A DNA stretch of 64,000 nt from Variovorax paradoxus (GCF_009755665.1 NZ_CP046622.1:2666001-2730000), one strand, 5' to 3'; shown: positions 33,964 to 42,296, numbered from the stretch's first letter. Made by a program: numbers and translations. Notes: a model not told the origin generated them from the sequence alone.

Positions 33964-34164
33964 TCACGGCTTGCGTGGCGGTTCGATGTCATAGGCCTCG
34001 CGCAAGTTTTCAAGCTGCTCCTTTGCCACGCGAAAGCACTCCTGAAGCTGCTCCGGCGTCGGCTCCGGATAGCCCGGCGGCGGCTGCAGCGCATTGCCCA
34101 GACGTTCCCACGCCGCTTCCCAGGCGAGCTTCGAGAGGGCGCGCGCATCCGAAGACCTCGACAT
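33964..34164 (-). CDS. Small soluble hypothetical protein
   Basis: A 66-residue protein, mostly helical (SDARALSKLAWEAAWERLGNA, then QLQECFRVAKEQLENLREAY). Two ATG codons occur in a row at 34167 and 34164; the second has GGGGGAAG at a good distance, so I take 34164. It overlaps the C-terminal part of the next gene in another frame over 155 bp. A +1 shift at the A-run at 34178-34184 would join the two frames. No family is recognised. Confidence 0.55.
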   Translation of the reverse strand: MSRSSDARALSKLAWEAAWERLGNALQPPPGYPEPTPEQLQECFRVAKEQLENLREAYDIEPPRKP

Positions 34165-34432
34165 CATCTTCCCCCGGTTTTTTTGATGGGATCAATGATG
34201 CGGGCACGCTGGCAGGATTCAAGTGGGGTGGGGTAGCCCTCCAGGCTTCAGCAAAGGCCTCCGGCAGCAGCTGAAAATCGACTTGGCCGACGGCCATGGC
34301 CGCGCGCTCGCGCTGCACGGCAAGGTGCAGCAGCGCGAGCGTGCAAATCACCGCCGCCATTGCGGCAATCACCCACCAAAGAGCCCTTGTCGCTTGCGAA
34401 TCGGGGCCGGTTCTCTTGTCGCGATCTTCCAT
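34010..34432 (-). CDS. Single-pass membrane protein, hypothetical, overlapping frame
   Basis: A 140-residue reading frame with a near-perfect ribosome-binding site (AGGAGG, 5 nt from the ATG). It has one transmembrane helix (ALWWVIAAMAAVICTLALLHL, residues about 17-37). The first about 85 residues look coding. The remainder is Gly/Ala-rich and overlaps the 66-residue gene at 33964-34164, so its natural end may be elsewhere, or a frameshift at the AAAAAAA run (34178-34184) may join the two. No family is recognised. Confidence 0.5.
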   Translation of the reverse strand: MEDRDKRTGPDSQATRALWWVIAAMAAVICTLALLHLAVQRERAAMAVGQVDFQLLPEAFAEAWRATPPHLNPASVPASLIPSKKPGEDDVEVFGCARPLEARLGSGVGTSGQCAAAAAGLSGADAGAASGVLSRGKGAA

Positions 34433-34577
34433 CTCAACCTCCTAATCGAGAACGGAAGATCGAGTTGTTTCAAAATCGCAGATGTCAGACAAAGCCGCGA
34501 CTGTTTGTAACGCGGCTGCCGCGCAAAGGCTCGCCTGGAAGCGGGCCCGGCGTGTGCCGCCGAGCCCGCAAGGTCGT

Positions 34578-35429
34578 TCAGCTTCCGCCGAATACTTCGA
34601 TCTCCACGCGGCGGTTGGGCGCCAGGCAGTCGATGAGCTCCGCGCGCCTGGTTTGCGCGCATTGCACCTTCGGTTCGGATTCGCCCTTGCCTTGCACCTG
34701 CACGGTCTGTGCCGGCACGCCGGACTGCGCCAGGTAGTTGCGAACGGTGTTGGCACGCGCCAGTGAAAGGGCGTTGTTGTAGGTGCTGCTGCCCAGGCGG
34801 TCGGTGTGGCCCGTCACGCTGACGGCATCCACCGACTTGACGCTGCTCTTGATCTCGCCAGCCAGGGTCTCGAGCTTGCGCCGGCCCTCGGGCAGCAGGT
34901 CGGCCAGCGAGCCGCCGTCGAAGCGGAAGAGCCCGTCGGCACCCAGCGTGATCTTGCGCGGCGCAGCCGGGGCCGCAGCGGCCGGCCGTTCGGCCACGGG
35001 CGCCGCACGCGCCGCCAGCACGTCGCCGCAGCCGGCGGGCAGCCAGTGGAAGGTCTGCGCCTTGTAGTCCTTGTCGAAGATCACCTTGTACTGGCAGGTG
35101 GTCACGCCGCCGCCCGGCTTGCGAAAGTGAAAGATGTAGTCCCACTCGCGCGGGCTCGCCACACCTTCGCGAAAGTGCGGGCGGCCGAGCAGATCGAACA
35201 GCTGGTCTTTGGTGACGCCCGGCGCCACTGCACGCAGGTTGTCCAGGTTGGGGAACGTGCCTTCCTTCAGCCAGGCGTCGTTCTCCACGCTGGGGAAGAT
35301 CACCTCGGTGGCCTTGCCGTCATCGGTGATGCCCTTGCTCACGTAGGAGCTGCAGCCCTGCAGAACCAGAATGGCGGCGGCCCCGAGTGCGACGGCCGAG
35401 AAGCGGTGGATTTGCGTTTTTTTCGTCAT
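34578..35429 (-). CDS. TpgA-like lipoprotein: BamE-like domain plus OmpA peptidoglycan-binding domain
   Basis: A 283-residue lipoprotein with lipobox LVLQGC and Cys26. Residues about 45-135 resemble the SmpA/OmlA (BamE) fold, including GVTKDQLFDLLGRPHFREG. Residues about 165-283 are an OmpA-like peptidoglycan-binding domain with VSVTGHTDRLGSSTYN and LARANTVRNYL. It begins 34 bp after the trimeric autotransporter stop, so the two form an operon. The domain order and position match TpgA of Acinetobacter, a periplasmic partner that ties a trimeric adhesin to peptidoglycan. The role here is inferred from that resemblance. Confidence 0.85.
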   Translation of the reverse strand: MTKKTQIHRFSAVALGAAAILVLQGCSSYVSKGITDDGKATEVIFPSVENDAWLKEGTFPNLDNLRAVAPGVTKDQLFDLLGRPHFREGVASPREWDYIFHFRKPGGGVTTCQYKVIFDKDYKAQTFHWLPAGCGDVLAARAAPVAERPAAAAPAAPRKITLGADGLFRFDGGSLADLLPEGRRKLETLAGEIKSSVKSVDAVSVTGHTDRLGSSTYNNALSLARANTVRNYLAQSGVPAQTVQVQGKGESEPKVQCAQTRRAELIDCLAPNRRVEIEVFGGS

Positions 35430-35463
35430 GATGATGTTGTTCCTCTTGTTTCGGGCCGTCGGC

Positions 35464-38400
35464 TTACCAATGGAAGCCCGCACCGGCCGCCACGCCAACC
35501 TTGCCGCGCGAGTTGGCCGAGCCGCTGAACTTGACGACCCAGCGGCCGTTGTCCGAGAGCTTCGACACGCCGAGGGCGAGGGCGGCCTGGCCGTCGAAGC
35601 CCGCGACACCCGCGGACACCATGCTCTTGCCCGGGATGTAGGCCTGCGGCATGTTGGCCATTGCCATGGCACCCGCGGCACCGGCGCTGGCGTCCTTGGC
35701 AATGCTGCGGATCTCGCCGCCCAGTGAGTTCACGCGCGCATCGGTGTAGGCGTTGGCGCCTGCGATGCCGGCGTTCAGCTGGTTCACGTTGACCGCGTCG
35801 GTGCCGGCCACACCGGGCGCCACGTTGTGCACCGTGACCGGGCCCGTCGCGCCGCTGCCGCCCATGCTCACGCTGTTGTAGTTGATCGAGCCGTCCGGGT
35901 TGGTGTCGTACTTGACCGTCGACTGGTCGATCGCCGCCACCACGCCTTGCACCCCGCGCAGCTGCGACACGTTGACCGCATCGCTGTCGGCCGAGCCCGC
36001 CGCCACGCCGGTGATCTGGCGGAACTGCCCGTTGGCCGCATCGCCCACCGACACCGCCGCCAGCGTGCTGGTCGTCGCGCCAATGGCAATGCGCTGTGCA
36101 TCGGTGGCCGTGGGTGGCACAAAGCCCGCCACGCCCGCCGCGGTGGAGGCCACCGAGCCGGCACCCAGTGCTACGCCGCCCGCTTGCGTGACGCTGCTGC
36201 CCGCGCCCAGTGCCACGCCCTGAACCCCGGCAGCCGACGCGTTGGTGCCCATTGCGATCGAATCCGCCAGATGCGAAGTAGCGCCTTGGCCAATGGCAAT
36301 GCCGCCCGGCGCGCTTTGCTGCACGATGGCGCCGTTGCCGATGCCCACGCCGTTGTTGCCGTTGACCACCGTCTGCGGTCCGACCGCCACCGATTCGGCA
36401 CCGATGGCCAGCGAGTCCGCCGCCGTGGAGTTGGCGTGGAAGTACTGGATGGGCGTGATCGCAAAGGATTGCAGCGCACCCGACAGCTGCCGCACCGTGA
36501 CCGCGTCCTGCGACTGCGTGCCGTCGGCCACGTTGGTGATCTGGCGGTACGTGGTCGCGCTGCCGACTGACAGAGCACCCAGCAGCGTGCGGTCGGTGGT
36601 GTTGTATTCGATCAGGCTGCTGCCGGCCGGAATGCTGCCGGTCGAGGGCGCCACGAAGCGGTCGGCAGTGGTGCCCGAACCGAGCGCAATCGAGCCATCG
36701 ATGGTGGCAACCGCGTTCGGGCCGATGGCAACCGAATCGGTGCCCAGCGCCTGCGAGTCAGGCAGGGTGGAGTTGGCATGAAAGTACTTGATGCCCAAGC
36801 CGTTGCTGATGTTGGCGATATCGTTCGTGTTCGCCGTCACCTGCTGGTTCGTGGTGTACAGCTGACTGCCCGTGACCGCATCGGTCGATGTCGCCGAAAG
36901 CATGCCTGCGGCCACGTTGGTGATCGCCGTGTTGCCGGCATTGATGCCCGTGTTCGTCACGCTCGGCCCGCCGGCGATGGTCAGGCCGGCATTGTTGATG
37001 GTCGTGGCGCCCGTGGTGAGGCTTGTTGCCACCAGGTCGGGGTTGGTCGCAATGGTCAGGTTCGTACCGCTCTGCGTGATGCCGATGTTGTTGCCTGCCG
37101 TCGTCGTCATGGTGGCGCCAGGTGCCATGTTGGCCACGCTGGTGCCGCTCACCGTGCCGGTGCCGCTGGCCGCCGTGGTGACGTTCCAGCCCTGGCCGGC
37201 CACTGCGCTGACCGCGTTGAGCTGGTTCATGTTCGCCGCATCGGTGCCGGCGGTACCCGGGGCCACGTTCGTGATCCGCGTGTTGTTGGCGTTGATGCCC
37301 GCGGTCGTCACGCTCGGGCCGCCGAGGATGGTCAGGCCGTTGTTGTTGAGCGTGCTGTTGCCGGTGGTCACACTGGTGAACACCGGTGCGTCCGTCATCT
37401 GCAATTGCACCTGGTTCCCGACCACGGTCGTGCGCAGGTTGGCGCCGCCGTAGGTGCCAGCCGTGGTGCCCAGCCCGGTGATGGACAGGCTCTCGCCCAA
37501 CCTTCTGCCCACCGAGCCGGTGTTGCCGGTGAAGGTCAGCGGCAGGTTGGCCGTCGAGGACACCGCTTCGATCGCGCTGTTCGTCCTGAAGAGCTGCGAA
37601 CCATTGATCGCATCGGTGCTGGTGGCGGTGATTTGCCCCGCCGCCACGTTGGTGATCGTGCGCTCAGCGCCCGGCGCGCCTACGCTGACCGTGCTGGCCG
37701 GCGTCGTGCCCGCGAAGGGGTAGGTCACGCCGTTGATGGTCGTGCCAGTGGTTGCCACGGGCGCAGCGGTTACCGAACCCGCGCCCAGCGCCACTGCGCC
37801 TGCATTGTTGGCCACGGCGTTCGCGCCCAGCGCGATGGTGTTCAGCCCGGTTGCATTGGCTTGCTGGCCCAACGCGATGGCGCTGGAGCCGTTGGCGACG
37901 TTGCGGTCGCCAATGGCCACGGCGCCCTGGCCGATCACGGTGTTCTGGTAGCCGATGCCGACCGCGCCCTGCGCCGCCGTGCCGGCGACGCTGACCGCCT
38001 GGCCGCCGCCGCCCACCATGTTGGTGTTGCCCATTGCCACGGAACCGTTGCCGGTGGCCGTGTTGTCCATGCCGTTCGCAACCGCGCCGTCGCCGGTCGC
38101 GGTGTTCGGATCGCCGATGGCGACCGCGCCGTTTCCGTTGGCCACGTTGCCGGAGCCGATGGAAACCGAGCGGCCGCCCGTGGCGGTAGCGTTGGTGCCG
38201 ATTGCAACCGCTTCGGCCGAATCGGCCCGGGCATTCCTGCCGACCGCAATGGTGTTCGCAGCCGAGGCGGTGGCCAGTCGGCCGACCGCAATCGCTTCCG
38301 TCTGGGTGGCGGACGACTCGCCGCCAATGGCGATGGCATCGGCGGCTGCGGCGTTGGCGCCCGCGGTCGCGTTGCCGCCCAGTGCCAGAGAACCGGCAGC

Positions 38401-40362
38401 CGAAGCGCGCACGGCGGTCGCGGCATTGGTGCCGCCCGAGCCGAGCGCGGTGGCATTGGCGGCGGTCGCGGCGGTCCGGGTACCCATTGCGACGGCATCG
38501 GCACCGGCAGCGCGCGTTGCGGCACCCATTGCGACTGCGCGGTCCTGAGACGCTTCCACGTCCGTGCCGACAGCGATTGCACCTTCTGCAGTGGCGCCTG
38601 CGGCTGGAGCCGTGCGCGCGCCAAGATTGATGGAATTTATCTTGGAGGCGATCGATTGGAAGCCGATTGCGATGCCGTTCCGGCCGGCTGCGCTGGCGTT
38701 GGTGCCTTGCGAGATGGCATCCAGTGCGGAAGCAGTGGCATTGTTACCTATGGCGATCGCCCTCTCTAGGCTCGCATTCGCGTTCACACCGATCGACGTC
38801 GTCGCACTGGCCGCGACGCCGATACCTGCATTGGTGCCGATGGCGATATTGTCGTCGCCGCTGACCAAGCTGCCTGCCGCAGCCTTCAAGGTGCCGTCGT
38901 AGGCGACCGAGCCGTCGCCTGTGCCGAAGGCCACGTTGCGCGTGCCCGTGACGCCCGAACCTGCGCCCCGCATCACGCTCGCAGTGCCGCCGCCTATGGC
39001 TGTGTTCAGTGCACCGGTGACCAGTGCCCCGGATGCGATACCCAATGCGACTGAACCGGTATTGCCAGCCGTCGAACCCGCACCGGCACCCTGGCCGACC
39101 GCAACCGTACTGGTACCCATCGCGAGCGCTTGCGCCCCGAGCGCAAGCGAACTATTTCCTACCGCGCGAGCGGCGTTGCCGACCGCGGTGGCCGCGTCGC
39201 TGGTTGCCTCTGACTGGTTGCCTAGCGCGACGGTGCGAAGCCCAAGCGCTTTGCTGCTCCATCCCCCGGCAAATGCAAAGTCGGCCCCGGCCGTGGCGCT
39301 GACTCCGACCGCAGTGGAGTTCGCTCCCGAGGCATTGGCGAAGGTGCCCAACGCGCTGGCGCCAGCTGCGGTGGCGGTGGCGGCAGCGCCCAGCGCGACC
39401 GCATTGATGTTGCTAGCGACCGTGCTGGTACCTACCGCGACTGCAGATGTCGAGGTCGCATTCGCGTTCAGGCCGATCGACGTCGTCCCGCTGACCGTGA
39501 CGCCGATGCCGGCGTTGGTGCCGATGGCGATATTGTCGTTGCCGCTGACAAGGCTGCCTGCCGAAGCCTTCAAGGTCCCGGCGTAGGTTACCGAGCCGTC
39601 GCCCGTGCCGAAGGCGACGTTGCGCGTTCCCGTGACGCCCGAACCCGCGCCCCGGGTCACGCTCTCAACGCCACCGCCAATGGCGGTGTTCTGCGCGCCG
39701 GAGACAAATTGTCCCGCGGCAATACCCACGGCGACCGAGCCCGTATTGGAACTCGTCGAGGCCGCACCGGCCGCTTGGCCGATCGCAACCGTGCCGTCCC
39801 CGATCGCCCGAGAGGTCGCCCCGAGAGCGGTGGCTGATGCGCCGGTGGCCGCGGCTTGGATGCCAACGGCAACGGCACCCGGCCCACTGGAAGTCACGTC
39901 TGTTCCGATTGCAATGGCGCTCTCGGCCAATGCACCCGTCCCAGGGGCAGTGCGCGAACCCAGGTAGATGGCATTGGTCGCAGAGGCAATGGCGTTGATG
40001 CCGAGGCTCGTCGCATTTATCCCCGTACTCGAGGCGTTGAAACCTATTGCAGTGGCTCCGCCGAGAGTCGCCTGCGACTGTTGGCCGGCGCACGTCAGGC
40101 TGCCGCTGTAGGAGTAGTAGGGCGCCCCAGCGCAGCTCACCTGCGCCTCTGCCCAAGAACTCCACCCCAACCCGCTCATCGCCAGCAGCGCGGTCAGAAC
40201 ACCCCTGCGCAAGCGTCGCGGCGGAAGCGATGCAAGTGCGCTACCCCCAGCGGAACCTGCCACGCAACTTCCACTGCGCTTACCTCGAGCACTGGTGGTC
40301 TCCGGCGCCGCAACCCAGGCCCCGAGGGAGTCGTTCCAAAGCGAGCGATAAGTAGTGTTCAT
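35464..40362 (-). CDS. Trimeric autotransporter adhesin (YadA/Hia type)
   Basis: A 1632-residue surface adhesin. The N-terminus is an extended signal peptide region (YRSLWNDSLGAWVAAPE) followed by a hydrophobic core ending WAEAQ near residue 74. Two Cys follow (VSCAG, LTCAG). The passenger is dominated by YadA-head repeats of the AIG-x-x-A-x-A type to about residue 900, then neck motifs (DAINGSQLF, DAVTGSQLY, DAVNVSQL) alternating with stalk, and a second set of head repeats. The last about 90 residues are the YadA anchor, ending in Trp. A 684-bp internal duplication is visible. AT-richer DNA lies upstream. The start at 40362 is fixed by the signal motif. Confidence 0.95.
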   Translation of the reverse strand: MNTTYRSLWNDSLGAWVAAPETTSARGKRSGSCVAGSAGGSALASLPPRRLRRGVLTALLAMSGLGWSSWAEAQVSCAGAPYYSYSGSLTCAGQQSQATLGGATAIGFNASSTGINATSLGINAIASATNAIYLGSRTAPGTGALAESAIAIGTDVTSSGPGAVAVGIQAAATGASATALGATSRAIGDGTVAIGQAAGAASTSSNTGSVAVGIAAGQFVSGAQNTAIGGGVESVTRGAGSGVTGTRNVAFGTGDGSVTYAGTLKASAGSLVSGNDNIAIGTNAGIGVTVSGTTSIGLNANATSTSAVAVGTSTVASNINAVALGAAATATAAGASALGTFANASGANSTAVGVSATAGADFAFAGGWSSKALGLRTVALGNQSEATSDAATAVGNAARAVGNSSLALGAQALAMGTSTVAVGQGAGAGSTAGNTGSVALGIASGALVTGALNTAIGGGTASVMRGAGSGVTGTRNVAFGTGDGSVAYDGTLKAAAGSLVSGDDNIAIGTNAGIGVAASATTSIGVNANASLERAIAIGNNATASALDAISQGTNASAAGRNGIAIGFQSIASKINSINLGARTAPAAGATAEGAIAVGTDVEASQDRAVAMGAATRAAGADAVAMGTRTAATAANATALGSGGTNAATAVRASAAGSLALGGNATAGANAAAADAIAIGGESSATQTEAIAVGRLATASAANTIAVGRNARADSAEAVAIGTNATATGGRSVSIGSGNVANGNGAVAIGDPNTATGDGAVANGMDNTATGNGSVAMGNTNMVGGGGQAVSVAGTAAQGAVGIGYQNTVIGQGAVAIGDRNVANGSSAIALGQQANATGLNTIALGANAVANNAGAVALGAGSVTAAPVATTGTTINGVTYPFAGTTPASTVSVGAPGAERTITNVAAGQITATSTDAINGSQLFRTNSAIEAVSSTANLPLTFTGNTGSVGRRLGESLSITGLGTTAGTYGGANLRTTVVGNQVQLQMTDAPVFTSVTTGNSTLNNNGLTILGGPSVTTAGINANNTRITNVAPGTAGTDAANMNQLNAVSAVAGQGWNVTTAASGTGTVSGTSVANMAPGATMTTTAGNNIGITQSGTNLTIATNPDLVATSLTTGATTINNAGLTIAGGPSVTNTGINAGNTAITNVAAGMLSATSTDAVTGSQLYTTNQQVTANTNDIANISNGLGIKYFHANSTLPDSQALGTDSVAIGPNAVATIDGSIALGSGTTADRFVAPSTGSIPAGSSLIEYNTTDRTLLGALSVGSATTYRQITNVADGTQSQDAVTVRQLSGALQSFAITPIQYFHANSTAADSLAIGAESVAVGPQTVVNGNNGVGIGNGAIVQQSAPGGIAIGQGATSHLADSIAMGTNASAAGVQGVALGAGSSVTQAGGVALGAGSVASTAAGVAGFVPPTATDAQRIAIGATTSTLAAVSVGDAANGQFRQITGVAAGSADSDAVNVSQLRGVQGVVAAIDQSTVKYDTNPDGSINYNSVSMGGSGATGPVTVHNVAPGVAGTDAVNVNQLNAGIAGANAYTDARVNSLGGEIRSIAKDASAGAAGAMAMANMPQAYIPGKSMVSAGVAGFDGQAALALGVSKLSDNGRWVVKFSGSANSRGKVGVAAGAGFHW
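38881..39655 (-). repeat. Internal 684-bp tandem duplication within the adhesin
   Basis: The segment encoding GAGSGVTGTRNVAFGTGDGS occurs twice, with the same base landmark at 39605 and 38921, exactly 684 bp (228 codons) apart. Flanking text such as SLVSGNDNIAIGTNAGIGV and SLVSGDDNIAIGTNAGIGV matches too. This is a diverged tandem duplication of one head module. Confidence 0.8.
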
Positions 40363-40417
40363 TTGCCCCATCCATGCATATAAAAGTGTTAATGAGCGAC
40401 CTTGGTTGCTCACAATC

Positions 40418-40444
40418 TGCAAAATTGTGAAATATCGTTTTGCA
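40418..40444. promoter_or_regulatory. Inverted repeat upstream of the adhesin gene
   Basis: TGCAAAA at 40418-40424 and TTTTGCA at 40438-40444 form a 7+13+7 inverted repeat, 56-82 bp upstream of the adhesin ATG, inside AT-rich DNA. It could be an operator or part of the promoter. No clear -35/-10 pair was assigned. Confidence 0.4.
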
Positions 40445-41099
40445 AACAAATCTTAGAAGAGGGAGGCAGCGTTACAGCCCTTAAATGTCTCGTTTTAGAG
40501 TCATCTTATTGGTCGATAAAAAACTTCAATGGCGGTTTATTTACTGGTAGTAATATCAAGTTACTATTGGAATTAATTGCCACGCACCATTGCGGCGCTT
40601 GCAAATCGGGGTTTAAAGGCGAAACTTCTTGGTGCACGTGGTGCCGAAGAGCAGGCGCCCGGGCTGGTTGTCTGCCGTATACGAGCTTTCCAGTGGCACT
40701 GGACCGCAGCGAGCGCCAGCAAGGGAAAGGAGGCTTCGCCGCGAGCCGCGACTGATAGTCAAAAACAGATTGATGAATTGCAATTGCGCAATCGATATGC
40801 AGCCGCGCCGCGTGTTTTTGCATTATTTGTATTTCTTGGCGCCTACCAGGGTCTAAAACATGCTAAGGATGAGTTGTGCGTGCACATCGGAAGCAGCTCA
40901 GCCTTCCACTGTTTGAGAGCGGCTTCTGAAGTGAGAGCTTTTAATTGCAATCTCCCCCCGGCATAGAGCAAAAACCCAGCAATTACTGAGTCGGTAAAGT
41001 GGGCTGCACGCGTGCCGTGGATTTGTCACATGCAGTGGCAGTGTGGCGCGAGCCCAGACGATGGCTCCGTTGCATTCAAGAGGCAGCTTCTTGAGCGGA
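40445..41099. other. Gene-poor, AT-richer stretch upstream of the adhesin
   Basis: About 650 bp with no convincing gene on either strand. Base composition is visibly lower in GC than the rest of the window, especially 40440-40580. Reading frames here have no ribosome-binding site or recognisable domain. It probably holds the adhesin promoter and decayed or transferred DNA. Confidence 0.5.
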
Positions 41100-41127
41100 T
41101 TGAAACTGTACAAACATACAGTATGAT
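41100..41127 (+). promoter_or_regulatory. Strong sigma-70-like promoter
   Basis: TTGAAA at 41100-41105 and TATGAT at 41122-41127 are separated by 16 bp. Both boxes are close to consensus, which is uncommon in this GC-rich window. Transcription would begin near 41134 and run into the structured segment ending at the terminator at 41263-41290. Confidence 0.65.
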
Positions 41128-41133
41128 TGCCGG

Positions 41134-41290
41134 GCCGGTTTCCGGCCCTCAAGTCGGCCATGTCCGACAACCGGGCCGCCACTCCAAACCTAATTTGCCG
41201 TTGCCCCGATCCTTGGTTCTTCCTCTCGGGGCCCTTGACGTGGCGACATCGTCAGGGCTTCCGCCCAGCCTTCGGGCTGGGCTTTTTTTT
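41134..41290 (+). ncRNA. Candidate small RNA, about 157 nt
   Basis: The segment runs from the predicted start of a strong promoter to a perfect intrinsic terminator. Three further hairpins are visible: GGGCCGG-TTT-CCGGCCC at 41132-41148, GTCGG-N6-CCGAC at 41153-41168, and GCCCCGA/TCGGGGC at 41203-41232. The third has a 16-nt pyrimidine-rich loop containing TTCTTCCTC, complementary in type to Shine-Dalgarno sequences. No convincing plus-strand protein lies in it. I do not recognise it as 6S, tmRNA or SRP RNA. Promoter, hairpins and terminator are seen; expression and function are inferred. Confidence 0.55.
41263..41290 (+). terminator. Intrinsic terminator with UUCG loop
   Basis: GCCCAGCC-TTCG-GGCTGGGC, a perfect 8-bp stem with a stable tetraloop, is followed by eight T. 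It is oriented rightward. No protein gene precedes it on the plus strand, which supports the small RNA call. Confidence 0.85.
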
Positions 41291-41380
41291 GCTTGGCAGG
41301 GAAATGAGATCTCCCACCCTCCGCGAAGAGCCTGCCGTCGCGCACAAAGCGGCCGTCTTCCAGCGCTGCCGTCCTCGAAG

Positions 41381-41590
41381 AGGTATGAATGCCTGATGGA
41401 GCTCGCCGTGCCGCCGTGTAGGTGTCGGTACCCTCAGCACCTGTGCCCCTCCCGCGAGCACGAAGCTGCCCGTGCCTGCGATGGCGTCGTTGAAGGTGTC
41501 TGTGGCCGCGGTTAGCGTGAGCCTTGCCGCCGAGCGTGACGGCTCCACTGCCCGAGAGGGGCTGCACGCCGGTGCCTGCCGCGCTCACGC
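41381..41590 (-). pseudogene. Decayed classical autotransporter passenger fragment
   Basis: Read leftward across two frameshifts, the DNA gives GVQPLSGSGAVTLGGK, then LTLTAATDTFNDAIAGTGSF and VLAGGAQVL, then GTDTYT. This is the repeat pattern of autotransporter-associated beta-strand passengers (L-x-G-x-NTYTGGT type). No intact frame, start or barrel domain remains. It is evidence of a former second autotransporter near the trimeric adhesin. Confidence 0.55.
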
Positions 41591-41618
41591 CAGATACTGG
41601 TCATGTAGGCGGCAATTT

Positions 41619-41939
41619 TCATCGTCGTGAATTTCTGCCCGGATGGGGGTTGATCGACGCACGCGCGAAGTCAGAGCGCTCACTCGTGGCTTGCAGCTCG
41701 ACGGCGTCGGCGTTACGAGAGCCGAGCCGAACTCTTGTGCATTCGAACCGAAGGTTGGCAGCCTGCTTGCGTAGACATACGGACTCCGCGATCAATTGGT
41801 TCGCGACGGCGTTGACCGCTGCAATCCTCCGTGCCAGATCCAAACTGCTTTCGCGCATGCCTGCGTTACGAATCCAACGCGCTTTTAGATCGGGCTCTGG
41901 CGCATGGCTGCCGTTTGAAACTCGATGAAGAGGGCGCAC
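41619..41939 (-). other. Open frame of doubtful status
   Basis: A 106-codon leftward frame encoding a helical, Arg/Ala-rich stretch (DLARRIAAVNAVANQLIAES). There is no clear ribosome-binding site and no family is recognised. It lies between the decayed autotransporter fragment and a secreted protein gene, so it may also be a remnant. Confidence 0.25.
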
Positions 41940-41969
41940 GGCGAGTTCCTCGCGTAAGTGCCTAGGTGC

Positions 41970-42296
41970 CTACGGTCGGATCACGATCTGAGGCTGTATG
42001 ACGACAGTGGGCGGCGCCACCGGCTGGGGCGCCGCGTAGTAGGGGCCGTCATATTGCCGAGGGCGTGCCGAGCGCTCCTTGCACTTTCGCTCCTCTTTGT
42101 ATTCGCCGCCTTTTCCCCACTTGCGCTCGACCTTGCAGCCGCCGTCCCAATACGCTTCCTTGTGTTCGCGCTTTCCGTGGCGGCCCTTGCCATAGCCGTG
42201 GCCGCTTTCGTCTTTGTGAGGGTCTGCCAGGGCAGGAGCGACGAGGCCGCCGGCCAGAAGGGCGGCAAGGGCCAAGGGGCGTAGCAGGCATTTCAT
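41970..42296 (-). CDS. Small secreted basic protein, hypothetical
   Basis: A 108-residue protein with a clear signal peptide (LLRPLALAALLAGGLVAPALA, cleaved before DPHKDE). The mature part is rich in Lys/Glu/His/Gly (GHGYGKGRHGKREHKEAYWD), with two Cys (DGGCKVERKW, ERKCKER) and a hydrophobic Pro/Val tail (PPTVVIQPQIVIRP). GGAGCTCACC precedes the ATG at 42296. Similar short exported proteins of unknown function occur in Burkholderiales. Confidence 0.7.
   Translation of the reverse strand: MKCLLRPLALAALLAGGLVAPALADPHKDESGHGYGKGRHGKREHKEAYWDGGCKVERKWGKGGEYKEERKCKERSARPRQYDGPYYAAPQPVAPPTVVIQPQIVIRP

Noticed and set aside
38041..38620. Tandem short repeats resembling a CRISPR or minisatellite
   Set aside because: They are degenerate coding repeats of the adhesin head (AIG-x-x-A type), without conserved direct repeats and unique spacers.
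36778..38769. A 663-codon rightward open frame
   Set aside because: It is the antisense shadow of the adhesin repeats; the Ala/Gly/Thr repeat codons remove stops on the other strand. No ribosome-binding site or domain.
40506..40823. A 105-codon leftward frame upstream of the adhesin
   Set aside because: No ribosome-binding site, no domain, and mixed composition across an AT-rich boundary; not supportable as a gene.
41100..41290. Could the candidate RNA be 6S, tmRNA or SRP RNA
   Set aside because: None of the conserved elements of those RNAs (6S central bubble, tmRNA tRNA-like ends, SRP GGAA tetraloop domain) is seen.
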